Shown piece by piece: positions 30,528 through 41,680 of a stretch of 64,000 nucleotides of DNA; positions within the stretch are counted from its first letter, which is position 1; every line of letters begins with the position of its first letter. The notes beneath the pieces were generated by a model. That model saw nothing but the letters and a program-made list of their open reading frames with translations. It searched no databases and was not told the origin of the DNA. The translations under genes and the position numbers were made by a program. The DNA comes from Silene conica (Eukaryota > Streptophyta > Magnoliopsida > Caryophyllales > Caryophyllaceae), in assembly GCA_029255685.2 (NCBI GenBank), contig CM055317.2:16757501-16821500 (forward strand), read 5' to 3'.

Positions 30528-33401
30528 CTATCCGCTAAAGATGCGGAAAATATCCGACCACGGCTTCTGACGACATGCCGTAGTCTCCACGGTTTTTACT
30601 TTAGCAAAACATATCTTCTTTCCGCCGTCGCAAAGCATATGCGACGGTCTCTCCTCCTGAGCTTGCCTCCTCTTCTTCTTCTCCTCCCGATCCACGACGT
30701 CTGGGTCTTCATCTTCTTCATAGCTTAGGCATCCCATCCCTCCTCTCTGGACGATGACTTCCTTCACCTTGGGTTTCCCCAAACCAGTTCCTGCAATAGT
30801 CATAATAGAAGTGTCCTCCCTACTGCTCCCAATCTGGGGCGGAGGTGTAAAAAAAGATACAGGAACGGGTAATAAAGTGGGAGAAGTAGTGATGACCTCA
30901 TACTTCTTCTCAGAAGTGATAGCATTACATGTGATGGGGGTCATAGCATCCTTCTTCCTATAAGATAGGCCATAGATAATAGAATGCTTGCCTACTTTGA
31001 AGGTTAGAGTCCCAGTGCCTACATCTATAATGGCACCTGCAGTGTGAAGGAAAGGTCTTCCTAGAATTATAGGTATATGGGCATCCTCTGGGATGTCCAA
31101 AACTACAAAGTCAACTGGGAAGAAGAACCTGTCAATACGCACAGGGATGTTTTCTAACACCCCTATAGGTTCCATAGATGTGCGATCCGCCATCTGGACT
31201 GTCATACTGGTCACTGCAAATTCGGTCATTCCTAGTTTTAAGGCAACGCTTAGGGGCATGACACTTATACTAGCACCTAAGTCGCATAAAGCCTTCTTAA
31301 CTGGGAAGGTTCCTATATTACAGGGGACAGAAAAACTACCAGGGTCCTCTAGTTTATGAGGGGCAATGACATGAGACAAAAAGCTAGATGACTCTTCAGT
31401 GAGGGCCACCGACTCAACCTTTTCTAAAGACCTCTTCCTTGACAAAAGTTGTCTCATGAATTTAAGATAGGAAGGAACTTGTTGAACTAATTCTAAAAAC
31501 GGGACTTGAACATTTAACGAACGAATCACATCCTTAAATTTGTCAAAAGATACCTGATCCTTTGAAGGTACGAGTCTTTCTGGGAAAGGAGCAGCTGCGG
31601 ATTCAGTATTTGCAGCCCTTTTTAGAAACCTGGGGGTCTTGTCACCCCGGAAGAGAAAATCCCGCAAGTTATTCGGCAAATCTGGACGAAAGGGAACTTC
31701 GGGTTCTGCTTCAAAGGTCGGTCGACCAGAATCTTCGGTCGGTCGACCAGTCTCCTGTTCAGACAAAACTTTCGGGTCCTGATCTGTGGTCGGTCGACCA
31801 GAATCTTCGGTCGGTCGACCGCCTTTACTGCTACTCGCCTGTTTTTCCTTCTCAGCCCCCACTTTGGCTCCACTTCTTAAGGTTACGACGTTTAGAGTCT
31901 CCTTTTTCTGGTCCGGTTTGGTCGGAAGTTGACCCGGAGCCCTAGTGTCATTCTTGCTTGCAATTTGAGCAATCTGGGACTCTAACATCTTCATTCCTGC
32001 CTCTCTAGCCTGTGACTCCTTCTGAACCAACCCAATAAGATTTTGGATAAGAGCATCTGTGTTGGGTGGTGGATTAGAAGGTGGTTGAGGATTGAAAGGT
32101 GGTCTTTGAAAATTTTGTTTATGTGGGGGTACATAGGTGGAATTTTGCTGAGGTTGCATGTGCTGTGGGTTTTGAACATTCTGGCTTGTCCACCTTAAGT
32201 TGGGATGGACATTATTATTATTCGGGTCATAGAAATTGTTCCCACGGTAATGCTGAAAAGCGGCACATGTTTCATTAGATGAAGTACAGAATTTCGACAC
32301 ATGCCCTTCTCCACCGCATCTCTCACAAGCAAAGGGTCCGTCCTGAACGGCGTTTACTTGGTATATTCCTCCCTTGCTTCCACTCCCTAGATCGAGCTTT
32401 CCTGCAGCCTCAAATTTTTCCAACTTAGCTGTCAAGGCCTCAATTGCTGATAGGTTGTATTCAGATTTCCTCTGATTTCCTCTAGAAGTACCATGCTCAG
32501 CGCGGTGCACAGCAACATCTTCTATCAACTTGAGACCCTTAGTCTCTCCTGAATTATCTTGGAATCTCCCATTAGCTGCAGCATCTAAATAGGCCCTGTT
32601 GTCATCATAGAGGCCATTGTAGAACTGGTTGCAAAGAAACCATTGTTCGAATCCGTGATGTGGTATGGATCGAACAAGTCTCTTGAACCGGTCCCACGCC
32701 TCGCTAAAGTCTTCATTGGGACCTTGCTTGAAATTGGTAATCTGCGCCCTCAAAGCATTAGTCTTTGATGCAGAATAGTATTTCCTGTAGAATGCTAAGG
32801 CTAAGGTGTTCCAATCTGTGACTCCCGCAGCAGTGCGGTCTAGATCTCTGTACCACTCTCTCGCAGAATCCCTAAGGGAGAAGATAAACATGGTCTGCTT
32901 AATCTGGTCCTGCGTCACTCCTTCTGGGGGTGCTATAGAGCATATGTAATCTGTGAAGATTTCAATATGCTTAGCAGCATCCTCATTGGCCGAGCCTCCA
33001 AATTGGTTTCTTTCAACCATAGTTATGTAGGCGGGCTTGGCCTCGAATGGCTTCCCAGTACCTGCAGGTAAAGTGAACCCTTTGTATAGGTCCTTTGCCT
33101 GAGGCATGGAGTGACTGGCAATAGTAGCTTCTTCTGCCATATCTTCTTCTTCTTTAGGAAAAACTGGAAAGTAGGTAAAAGGTGGTGCTTTTGGTGAAAG
33201 TGGATTGATGGGTGAATTTGGTTGTGAAGGTGGTGTTTTTGGTGAAGATGGTAATGATGGTTGTTCGAATAAGTCTTCTTGAAATAAGGAAGATGGTGAA
33301 CCTCCTTCCTGATTTGCTAGAAGTTGCTTTCTTCTTTCTCTAAGAGTCTTCTCAATTTCGAGGTCAAGTGGTAGGAGTTCTCCTTGAACTGACCTGCGCA
33401 T
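30528..33401 (-). CDS. Athila-like gag-protease, D unit 1
   Basis: An intact 957-residue frame starting at ATG 33401, about 100 bp after the primer site. Order: Pro-rich N terminus (1-85); retrotransposon gag (about 110-290, with REWYRDLDR and EAWDRFKRLVR); CCHC knuckle CERCGGEGHVSKFC (359-372); Gln/Asn/Pro linker; the motif-encoded GRPTEDSGRPT repeats (about 528-562); aspartic protease with CDLGAS (catalytic Asp about 707) and IILGRPF (about 779-785). The tail to 957 is unrecognised. Structural and protease functions only; polymerase would have to come from another element. It stays open in both D copies, which suits either recency or trans-mobilisation. Confidence 0.85.
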   Translation of the reverse strand: MRRSVQGELLPLDLEIEKTLRERRKQLLANQEGGSPSSLFQEDLFEQPSLPSSPKTPPSQPNSPINPLSPKAPPFTYFPVFPKEEEDMAEEATIASHSMPQAKDLYKGFTLPAGTGKPFEAKPAYITMVERNQFGGSANEDAAKHIEIFTDYICSIAPPEGVTQDQIKQTMFIFSLRDSAREWYRDLDRTAAGVTDWNTLALAFYRKYYSASKTNALRAQITNFKQGPNEDFSEAWDRFKRLVRSIPHHGFEQWFLCNQFYNGLYDDNRAYLDAAANGRFQDNSGETKGLKLIEDVAVHRAEHGTSRGNQRKSEYNLSAIEALTAKLEKFEAAGKLDLGSGSKGGIYQVNAVQDGPFACERCGGEGHVSKFCTSSNETCAAFQHYRGNNFYDPNNNNVHPNLRWTSQNVQNPQHMQPQQNSTYVPPHKQNFQRPPFNPQPPSNPPPNTDALIQNLIGLVQKESQAREAGMKMLESQIAQIASKNDTRAPGQLPTKPDQKKETLNVVTLRSGAKVGAEKEKQASSSKGGRPTEDSGRPTTDQDPKVLSEQETGRPTEDSGRPTFEAEPEVPFRPDLPNNLRDFLFRGDKTPRFLKRAANTESAAAPFPERLVPSKDQVSFDKFKDVIRSLNVQVPFLELVQQVPSYLKFMRQLLSRKRSLEKVESVALTEESSSFLSHVIAPHKLEDPGSFSVPCNIGTFPVKKALCDLGASISVMPLSVALKLGMTEFAVTSMTVQMADRTSMEPIGVLENIPVRIDRFFFPVDFVVLDIPEDAHIPIILGRPFLHTAGAIIDVGTGTLTFKVGKHSIIYGLSYRKKDAMTPITCNAITSEKKYEVITTSPTLLPVPVSFFTPPPQIGSSREDTSIMTIAGTGLGKPKVKEVIVQRGGMGCLSYEEDEDPDVVDREEKKKRRQAQEERPSHMLCDGGKKICFAKVKTVETTACRQKPWSDIFRIFSG

Positions 33402-33501
33402 AAGATGGAAACTACAAGAAAAAAGTGAGAAGGTTTAAGGAACAAAAAGTTCCTTAAACAAAGAGAAACAAAAACAAAAAACAATAAACACTGGCGTCAC
33501 C

Positions 33502-33519
33502 TCCCCGGCAACGGCGCCA
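33502..33519 (-). promoter_or_regulatory. Primer binding site, D unit 1 (tRNA-Asp)
   Basis: Reverse complement of TGGCGCCGTTGCCGGGGA, five bases from the LTR edge. Confidence 0.85.
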
Positions 33520-33524
33520 AAATT

Positions 33525-35059
33525 TGATGCCCGTCGTTGAGGGTACCAAAGATAAATTTATAATTCCTAACTTTAACAATAGATAGTGAAAGTCAGGGTC
33601 GAACCACAAGGAGGTGGGGAATGTTTATTGTCTTAATGTTAATGTTTAAGGGTAACAAATTTGGGGTTGATTGGTTGATTACTAAGTCTAAGGTAAAGAT
33701 TAAAATAAAACAAGAAATAAAGATGAGAATTAAATATATAAAAAGGGGATGCTAGGATGTTTGGGTAATAAATAGCTAAGGTAAAATAAATCATAAGGTC
33801 AACATGTATTGCAGTCGCGTAAGGGGGTGTAACATATCTTTTTAGGTCTATGCTACCTAATAGCTCCTTTCGGCCTATGCTATTAGTTCCTAGGTCTCAC
33901 AATTATTGGGTGTCAACAATAAGGGTGATTCCTAAATCCCAGGTCACATACCTTTCAGCCTTGAGTAACCTATCCGTCTTAAGGTGTAAACCAATGCCCT
34001 TCCCGTATCTTTCAATCTTGGGTAGGTCATTACTAACATCCTACAAGTCTCCTTATGGTCTCATTGCAGGATATTATAATTGACAAGAAAAGACGAAATA
34101 AGAATACATACGCGGGTGGTCGACCGACCAGCTACTCCAGTCGGCCGACCACGGCCTCGGTCGACCGACCAACTATTCCAGTCGGCCGACCGTGGTCCTG
34201 CTACAAGTCGGTCTTTCGAATTTTATTTACCTACGCATATTCATCCCCTACATCCTAACATATGAAATTTAGCTACTCATAATACTTAAGATGATTATAA
34301 AATTCGGAATAAACATGGTAAACATGGTAAACAATCTAAACATGCGAGATTCAATAAAGCTTGAGATTCTGACTTAAACAATTGTAATAAAAACAACAAC
34401 GATAATAAAGCAAGATTAAAAGAGTAATTACCACAATCGGAATTAGGGCAGAAAGAAACAAACTTTATTGAATGCTTGGGAATTGTTGAAAGATTACAAA
34501 ATAAAAGATGAACTAGATGGTAGGTATGATAGTGGATATCAAGCTTGCATAACCCTAATCACAAGATTTGTTTATATAGGGTATAAAACTAAGAGTTTCC
34601 TAAAGACTCTAATTCTACTTTATTTCCGAAAAGAATCGTTTGGGCTTCCGCTGTGGTCGGTCGACCTACTATGTGGGTCGGTCGACCGCTTCTTTCTGGG
34701 CTTCTTTTATTTTTGGCCTTCCTTGAGATTTTGGACTTTATTAAAGTTCAGGCCTGGTCGGCCGACCCGTTTAGCTGGTCGGTCGACCGCCTCTGTATGG
34801 AAATCTTCGGATTTCTTCTTGTTTTGACTTCGGGCTCTTGACTTTGACTCCAGTTGACTTTCCATTTATTCCTTAATTAAGCAAAAGACTTGAGGATACG
34901 GATTTGGTGCTAAATCGTCTCTTTTCCGCATAAATCTGCAAAAGTGCATAAAAATACGAAAGTACACGATTTGTGGGAAATAAAGGCTAAAACATAGTAA
35001 ATGAGCGACCAAATACGTGTAAAAATAGATGTAAAACATCATAAAATAGACACGTATCA
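33525..35059 (-). repeat. Array D LTR 2 (shared, 1535 bp)
   Basis: The same ends as LTRs 1 and 3, but 23 bp shorter because of one deletion near 34521 (GATGGTAGGTATG). It serves as 3' LTR of one unit and 5' LTR of the next. Confidence 0.9.
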
Positions 35060-35074
35060 AATTCCCCAAACCAA

Positions 35075-37106
35075 ACCCTTGCTTGCCCTCAAGCAAGAAA
35101 TAGACTCGATCCTAACAAATGGAACGATTTCAATCTTAGAGCGAAATTTACAGGTAAGCCTATACCAATGCTAAGTATAAAATGAGAAAGTATTCAAACC
35201 ATGCAAACGAGTTATGGTGTTGTCAGACTTGCAAATAAAGAAACTATAGAGACTTATACCATGGACTCTCGCGGTACGCTCGAGACACTCATGAAGCAAA
35301 GGGTGAGTATATGTAAAAGATAGAAAGAAGTAATTTTGTTGAGACACTCACCTAACTGCGACCCATGGAAACATGCCTGCAATCTAACATGAACAGGAAT
35401 TCTACAACTATGTGTAACAATCCCATTAAGTGACTTGGATACATGCAATTGAGGTAATGAAAGATATGTGAGGTAAAAGGTAAAAAGTGGTTAAGATGCT
35501 TTTGGATATGTGGGGTTAATAGCCAAGCTAGTAAAACCGTTTCCCAACAACATAATTCACAACTTTTGATATTAAGAAAGTGCTCTGTTTGTGGCACAAC
35601 TCTCACATTAAATATAAGAAAGGTCTCCCAAATATTTTTAATGAGGTACGGGAGTGATAACATATAAAAGAAAGGAATTTCCGGAACGAAATTTTGATAC
35701 TGATTCTGCCAGGTGGTCGGCCGACCCATGAAGTTGGTCGGTCGACTGACTACCGTATTTTCCGGATTTTTTCGTTTTTCTTTTTTTTTCTTTTTCTGAA
35801 TCTTTCTTGTTCTTTTTCTTTTCTTTTCTTTCTTTCTTTCTTTTTTTCTTTCTTTTCTCTTTTTTTCTTTCTTTTCTCTTTTTGCTCATGATAGCATACA
35901 AACCAAGATGCCTCAAAAAATAATCCAAAGACCACAGATACTAGCTTGGAAGGGTAGGCTAAGTATGGGATGTAGTTTTGGGGGAATAAAAAGGCGATTT
36001 TGGCTATGTAAGGCTTATGGGTAAATAAGAGAAAAGGGATCCCAAATGCACGTACCAAGACTCACAAAACGAGAAAGTAAAACAAGTATATAGCAATTCA
36101 AGTTCATGTTTATGCATATTGATGTAACATGTTCCAATGGGAGTACTACTCACATCCTAAACAACTGGTTTAAGAATGAAACCAGGAAATAAGCTCTAAA
36201 CCTTAGAATGTATAGTAGGTTGCCAAGGTATAAGTCAAGTCTCAAGAAAACAAGTTGACAAAAACTCGTAGATATGCAAAAGACTCTCATACTAAAACAA
36301 GTTGACAAGGCAATGGTAAAGGCATAAACATGTAAGATAGCTAAATCATCCTTGAAATACTCTCGTTCCGACTCGACCTATATGCTAAAATAAACGTGCA
36401 TTTTTTGGAATTTTTGAATTTTTTTCATTTTTTTGGATTTTTGTATATATAAGGAAAATAAAGAAAAGAACGATGCAAGACAAAAATGCAGTAAACGTGT
36501 GACAAAATGCAATGCATGTGACACGAAACCATTCCCCAAACCAGCCCGCACAATGTCCCCATTGTGCATTAGCCTAAGTAAAGGTTTCACAAAATTAAAG
36601 GAAAAGATGCAAAGAAATTAAAAATTAAGGAAAAACTGGAAAGAACTCACTGGGTTATGAAGTGCATGAGAAAAAAACCTCCCCAAACCAGCGTAAGCTG
36701 GGAGGTTTTTGGTGGCCAGCAGTGCCACTCAAGTAACCGAGTCAATTTCATGATTTCCAAGGAAGAGAAACGAAAGACCGCAGCGGACAGTAGGTCGACC
36801 GACCGATGTAACAGGTCGACCGACCTCCTGTGAACCACAGAAAAATCAGCGATACAGCGTCTCTGGTCGACCGACTGATGTTTCTGGTCGGTCGACCCTC
36901 TGCGTCCTGGAGGTCTTCGTTTCTTCGTAAAATCTGAAAAAACAAGAAAGTACGTGCGCCCAACAATGCGCGGGACGCCAAAAACGATTCTAAAGTCTTA
37001 ACTACTCAAACATAAAGGAGAGGATCTAAAACTACGAGCAAACCAAAATTAAAAAGTTTCACACACAAAAAAAAAAAATTGTCTTAAAAACTGCAACTTA
37101 AAACAA
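35075..37106 (-). other. 3' noncoding region of D unit 2
   Basis: The copy of 28496-30527, with only scattered base differences (for example at 35154 and 36784). It holds the polypurine tract (35060-35074), CTTT tract (35766-35885) and motif pairs (35715, 36793, 36865). No pol domains. Confidence 0.6.
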
Positions 37107-39980
37107 CTATCCGCTAAAGATGCGGAAAATATCCGACCACGGCTTCTGACGACATGCCGTAGTCTCCACGGTTTTTACTTTAGCAAAACATATCTTCTTT
37201 CCGCCGTCGCAAAGCATATGCGACGGTCTCTCCTCCTGAGCTTGCCTCCTCTTCTTCTTCTCCTCCCGATCCACGACGTCTGGGTCTTCATCTTCTTCAT
37301 AGCTTAGGCATCCCATCCCTCCTCTCTGGACGATGACTTCCTTCACCTTGGGTTTCCCCAAACCAGTTCCTGCAATAGTCATAATAGAAGTGTCCTCCCT
37401 ACTGCTCCCAATCTGGGGCGGAGGTGTAAAAAAAGATACAGGAACGGGTAATAAAGTGGGAGAAGTAGTGATGACCTCATACTTCTTCTCAGAAGTGATA
37501 GCATTACATGTGATGGGGGTCATAGCATCCTTCTTCCTATAAGATAGGCCATAGATAATAGAATGCTTGCCTACTTTGAAGGTTAGAGTCCCAGTGCCTA
37601 CATCTATAATGGCACCTGCAGTGTGAAGGAAAGGTCTTCCTAGAATTATAGGTATATGGGCATCCTCTGGGATGTCCAAAACTACAAAGTCAACTGGGAA
37701 GAAGAACCTGTCAATACGCACAGGGATGTTTTCTAACACCCCTATAGGTTCCATAGATGTGCGATCCGCCATCTGGACTGTCATACTGGTCACTGCAAAT
37801 TCGGTCATTCCTAGTTTTAAGGCAACGCTTAGGGGCATGACACTTATACTAGCACCTAAGTCGCATAAAGCCTTCTTAACTGGGAAGGTTCCTATATTAC
37901 AGGGGACAGAAAAACTACCAGGGTCCTCTAGTTTATGAGGGGCAATGACATGAGACAAAAAGCTAGATGACTCTTCAGTGAGGGCCACCGACTCAACCTT
38001 TTCTAAAGACCTCTTCCTTGACAAAAGTTGTCTCATGAATTTAAGATAGGAAGGAACTTGTTGAACTAATTCTAAAAACGGGACTTGAACATTTAACGAA
38101 CGAATCACATCCTTAAATTTGTCAAAAGATACCTGATCCTTTGAAGGTACGAGTCTTTCTGGGAAAGGAGCAGCTGCGGATTCAGTATTTGCAGCCCTTT
38201 TTAGAAACCTGGGGGTCTTGTCACCCCGGAAGAGAAAATCCCGCAAGTTATTCGGCAAATCTGGACGAAAGGGAACTTCGGGTTCTGCTTCAAAGGTCGG
38301 TCGACCAGAATCTTCGGTCGGTCGACCAGTCTCCTGTTCAGACAAAACTTTCGGGTCCTGATCTGTGGTCGGTCGACCAGAATCTTCGGTCGGTCGACCG
38401 CCTTTACTGCTACTCGCCTGTTTTTCCTTCTCAGCCCCCACTTTGGCTCCACTTCTTAAGGTTACGACGTTTAGAGTCTCCTTTTTCTGGTCCGGTTTGG
38501 TCGGAAGTTGACCCGGAGCCCTAGTGTCATTCTTGCTTGCAATTTGAGCAATCTGGGACTCTAACATCTTCATTCCTGCCTCTCTAGCCTGTGACTCCTT
38601 CTGAACCAACCCAATAAGATTTTGGATAAGAGCATCTGTGTTGGGTGGTGGATTAGAAGGTGGTTGAGGATTGAAAGGTGGTCTTTGAAAATTTTGTTTA
38701 TGTGGGGGTACATAGGTGGAATTTTGCTGAGGTTGCATGTGCTGTGGGTTTTGAACATTCTGGCTTGTCCACCTTAAGTTGGGATGGACATTATTATTAT
38801 TCGGGTCATAGAAATTGTTCCCACGGTAATGCTGAAAAGCGGCACATGTTTCATTAGATGAAGTACAGAATTTCGACACATGCCCTTCTCCACCGCATCT
38901 CTCACAAGCAAAGGGTCCGTCCTGAACGGCGTTTACTTGGTATATTCCTCCCTTGCTTCCACTCCCTAGATCGAGCTTTCCTGCAGCCTCAAATTTTTCC
39001 AACTTAGCTGTCAAGGCCTCAATTGCTGATAGGTTGTATTCAGATTTCCTCTGATTTCCTCTAGAAGTACCATGCTCAGCGCGGTGCACAGCAACATCTT
39101 CTATCAACTTGAGACCCTTAGTCTCTCCTGAATTATCTTGGAATCTCCCATTAGCTGCAGCATCTAAATAGGCCCTGTTGTCATCATAGAGGCCATTGTA
39201 GAACTGGTTGCAAAGAAACCATTGTTCGAATCCGTGATGTGGTATGGATCGAACAAGTCTCTTGAACCGGTCCCACGCCTCGCTAAAGTCTTCATTGGGA
39301 CCTTGCTTGAAATTGGTAATCTGCGCCCTCAAAGCATTAGTCTTTGATGCAGAATAGTATTTCCTGTAGAATGCTAAGGCTAAGGTGTTCCAATCTGTGA
39401 CTCCCGCAGCAGTGCGGTCTAGATCTCTGTACCACTCTCTCGCAGAATCCCTAAGGGAGAAGATAAACATGGTCTGCTTAATCTGGTCCTGCGTCACTCC
39501 TTCTGGGGGTGCTATAGAGCATATGTAATCTGTGAAGATTTCAATATGCTTAGCAGCATCCTCATTGGCCGAGCCTCCAAATTGGTTTCTTTCAACCATA
39601 GTTATGTAGGCGGGCTTGGCCTCGAATGGCTTCCCAGTACCTGCAGGTAAAGTGAACCCTTTGTATAGGTCCTTTGCCTGAGGCATGGAGTGACTGGCAA
39701 TAGTAGCTTCTTCTGCCATATCTTCTTCTTCTTTAGGAAAAACTGGAAAGTAGGTAAAAGGTGGTGCTTTTGGTGAAAGTGGATTGATGGGTGAATTTGG
39801 TTGTGAAGGTGGTGTTTTTGGTGAAGATGGTAATGATGGTTGTTCGAATAAGTCTTCTTGAAATAAGGAAGATGGTGAACCTCCTTCCTGATTTGCTAGA
39901 AGTTGCTTTCTTCTTTCTCTAAGAGTCTTCTCAATTTCGAGGTCAAGTGGTAGGAGTTCTCCTTGAACTGACCTGCGCAT
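37107..39980 (-). CDS. Athila-like gag-protease, D unit 2
   Basis: A second 957-residue frame whose protein is identical to that of unit 1. All domains are at the same residues (gag, CCHC 359-372, CDLGAS about 706-711). The ATG is at 39980, about 100 bp after the primer site. Identity over 2.9 kb of coding and 2 kb of noncoding sequence implies a very recent duplication or ongoing homogenisation. Confidence 0.85.
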   Translation of the reverse strand: MRRSVQGELLPLDLEIEKTLRERRKQLLANQEGGSPSSLFQEDLFEQPSLPSSPKTPPSQPNSPINPLSPKAPPFTYFPVFPKEEEDMAEEATIASHSMPQAKDLYKGFTLPAGTGKPFEAKPAYITMVERNQFGGSANEDAAKHIEIFTDYICSIAPPEGVTQDQIKQTMFIFSLRDSAREWYRDLDRTAAGVTDWNTLALAFYRKYYSASKTNALRAQITNFKQGPNEDFSEAWDRFKRLVRSIPHHGFEQWFLCNQFYNGLYDDNRAYLDAAANGRFQDNSGETKGLKLIEDVAVHRAEHGTSRGNQRKSEYNLSAIEALTAKLEKFEAAGKLDLGSGSKGGIYQVNAVQDGPFACERCGGEGHVSKFCTSSNETCAAFQHYRGNNFYDPNNNNVHPNLRWTSQNVQNPQHMQPQQNSTYVPPHKQNFQRPPFNPQPPSNPPPNTDALIQNLIGLVQKESQAREAGMKMLESQIAQIASKNDTRAPGQLPTKPDQKKETLNVVTLRSGAKVGAEKEKQASSSKGGRPTEDSGRPTTDQDPKVLSEQETGRPTEDSGRPTFEAEPEVPFRPDLPNNLRDFLFRGDKTPRFLKRAANTESAAAPFPERLVPSKDQVSFDKFKDVIRSLNVQVPFLELVQQVPSYLKFMRQLLSRKRSLEKVESVALTEESSSFLSHVIAPHKLEDPGSFSVPCNIGTFPVKKALCDLGASISVMPLSVALKLGMTEFAVTSMTVQMADRTSMEPIGVLENIPVRIDRFFFPVDFVVLDIPEDAHIPIILGRPFLHTAGAIIDVGTGTLTFKVGKHSIIYGLSYRKKDAMTPITCNAITSEKKYEVITTSPTLLPVPVSFFTPPPQIGSSREDTSIMTIAGTGLGKPKVKEVIVQRGGMGCLSYEEDEDPDVVDREEKKKRRQAQEERPSHMLCDGGKKICFAKVKTVETTACRQKPWSDIFRIFSG

Positions 39981-40080
39981 AAGATGGAAACTACAAGAAA
40001 AAAGTGAGAAGGTTTAAGGAACAAAAAGTTCCTTAAACAAAGAGAAACAAAAACAAAAAACAATAAACACTGGCGTCACC

Positions 40081-40098
40081 TCCCCGGCAACGGCGCCA
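40081..40098 (-). promoter_or_regulatory. Primer binding site, D unit 2 (tRNA-Asp)
   Basis: Reverse complement of TGGCGCCGTTGCCGGGGA. Confidence 0.85.
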
Positions 40099-40103
40099 AA
40101 ATT

Positions 40104-41661
40104 TGATGCCCGTCGTTGAGGGTACCAAAGATAAATTTATAATTCCTAACTTTAACAATAGATAGTGAAAGTCAGGGTCGAACCACAAGGAGGTGGGGAA
40201 TGTTTATTGTCTTAATGTTAATGTTTAAGGGTAACAAATTTGGGGTTGATTGGTTGATTACTAAGTCTAAGGTAAAGATTAAAATAAAACAAGAAATAAA
40301 GATGAGAATTAAATATATAAAAAGGGGATGCTAGGATGTTTGGGTAATAAATAGCTAAGGTAAAATAAATCATAAGGTCAACATGTATTGCAGTCGCGTA
40401 AGGGGGTGTAACATATCTTTTTAGGTCTATGCTACCTAATAGCTCCTTTCGGCCTATGCTATTAGTTCCTAGGTCTCACAATTATTGGGTGTCAACAATA
40501 AGGGTGATTCCTAAATCCCAGGTCACATACCTTTCAGCCTTGAGTAACCTATCCGTCTTAAGGTGTAAACCAATGCCCTTCCCGTATCTTTCAATCTTGG
40601 GTAGGTCATTACTAACATCCTACAAGTCTCCTTATGGTCTCATTGCAGGATATTATAATTGACAAGAAAAGACGAAATAAGAATACATACGCGGGTGGTC
40701 GACCGACCAGCTACTCCAGTCGGCCGACCACGGCCTCGGTCGACCGACCAGCTATTCCAGTCGGCCGACCGTGGTCCTGCTACAAGTCGGTCTTTCGAAT
40801 TTTATTTACCTACGCATATTCATCCCCTACATCCTAACATATGAAATTTAGCTACTCATAATACTTAAGATGATTATAAAATTCGGAATAAACATGGTAA
40901 ACATGGTAAACAATCTAAACATGCGAGATTCAATAAAGCTTGAGATTCTGACTTAAACAATTGTAATAAAAACAACAACGATAATAAAGCAAGATTAAAA
41001 GAGTAATTACCACAATCGGAATTAGGGCAGAAAGAAACAAACTTTATTGAATGCTTGGGAATTGTTGAAAGATTACAAAATAAAAGATGAACTAGATGGT
41101 AAAAGATTGAATAAAAGATCCTAAGGTATGATAGTGGATATCAAGCTTGCATAACCCTAATCACAAGATTTGTTTATATAGGGTATAAAACTAAGAGTTT
41201 CCTAAAGACTCTAATTCTACTTTATTTCCGAAAAGAATCGTTTGGGCTTCCGCTGTGGTCGGTCGACCTACTATGTGGGTCGGTCGACCGCTTCTTTCTG
41301 GGCTTCTTTTATTTTTGGCCTTCCTTGAGATTTTGGACTTTATTAAAGTTCAGGCCTGGTCGGCCGACCCGTTTAGCTGGTCGGTCGACCGCCTCTGTAT
41401 GGAAATCTTCGGATTTCTTCTTGTTTTGACTTCGGGCTCTTGACTTTGACTCCAGTTGACTTTCCATTTATTCCTTAATTAAGTAAAAGACTTGAGGATA
41501 CGGATTTGGTGCTAAATCGTCTCTTTTCCGCATAAATCTGCAAAAGTGCATAAAAATACGAAAGTACACGATTTGTGGGAAATAAAGGCTAAAACATAGT
41601 AAATGAGCGACCAAATACGTGTAAAAATAGATGTAAAACATCATAAAATAGACACGTATCA
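40104..41661 (-). repeat. Array D LTR 3 (5'-most, 1558 bp)
   Basis: Full-length LTR. Its outer end TGATACG directly abuts exon-like host sequence (41662-41680). Confidence 0.9.
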
Positions 41662-41680
41662 TCCACCGTAGGATGCAGAC
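41662..41680 (-). pseudogene. Exon remnant between array D and element E
   Basis: Nineteen bases that continue the exon at 51135-51244 once element E and one copy of its target duplication are removed. In that frame the D LTR supplies an immediate TGA. Confidence 0.55.

Larger units (their letters stand above)
26923..41661 (-). mobile_element. Array D: tandem shared-LTR array of a non-autonomous Athila-like element
   Basis: Order on the - strand from the right: LTR (41661-40104), primer site, gag-protease, 3' noncoding, LTR (35059-33525), primer site, gag-protease, 3' noncoding, LTR (28480-26923). The internal regions are 6579 bp apart and almost identical. RT, RNase H and integrase are missing from both. 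The outer flanks AGGTT (26918-26922) and TCCAC (41662-41666) do not match, so no target duplication supports a simple single insertion. Confidence 0.9.

Noticed and set aside
26918-41666. Array D as one clean integration into gag of element C
   Set aside because: The flanking pentamers AGGTT and TCCAC differ and gag does not resume after 41661.
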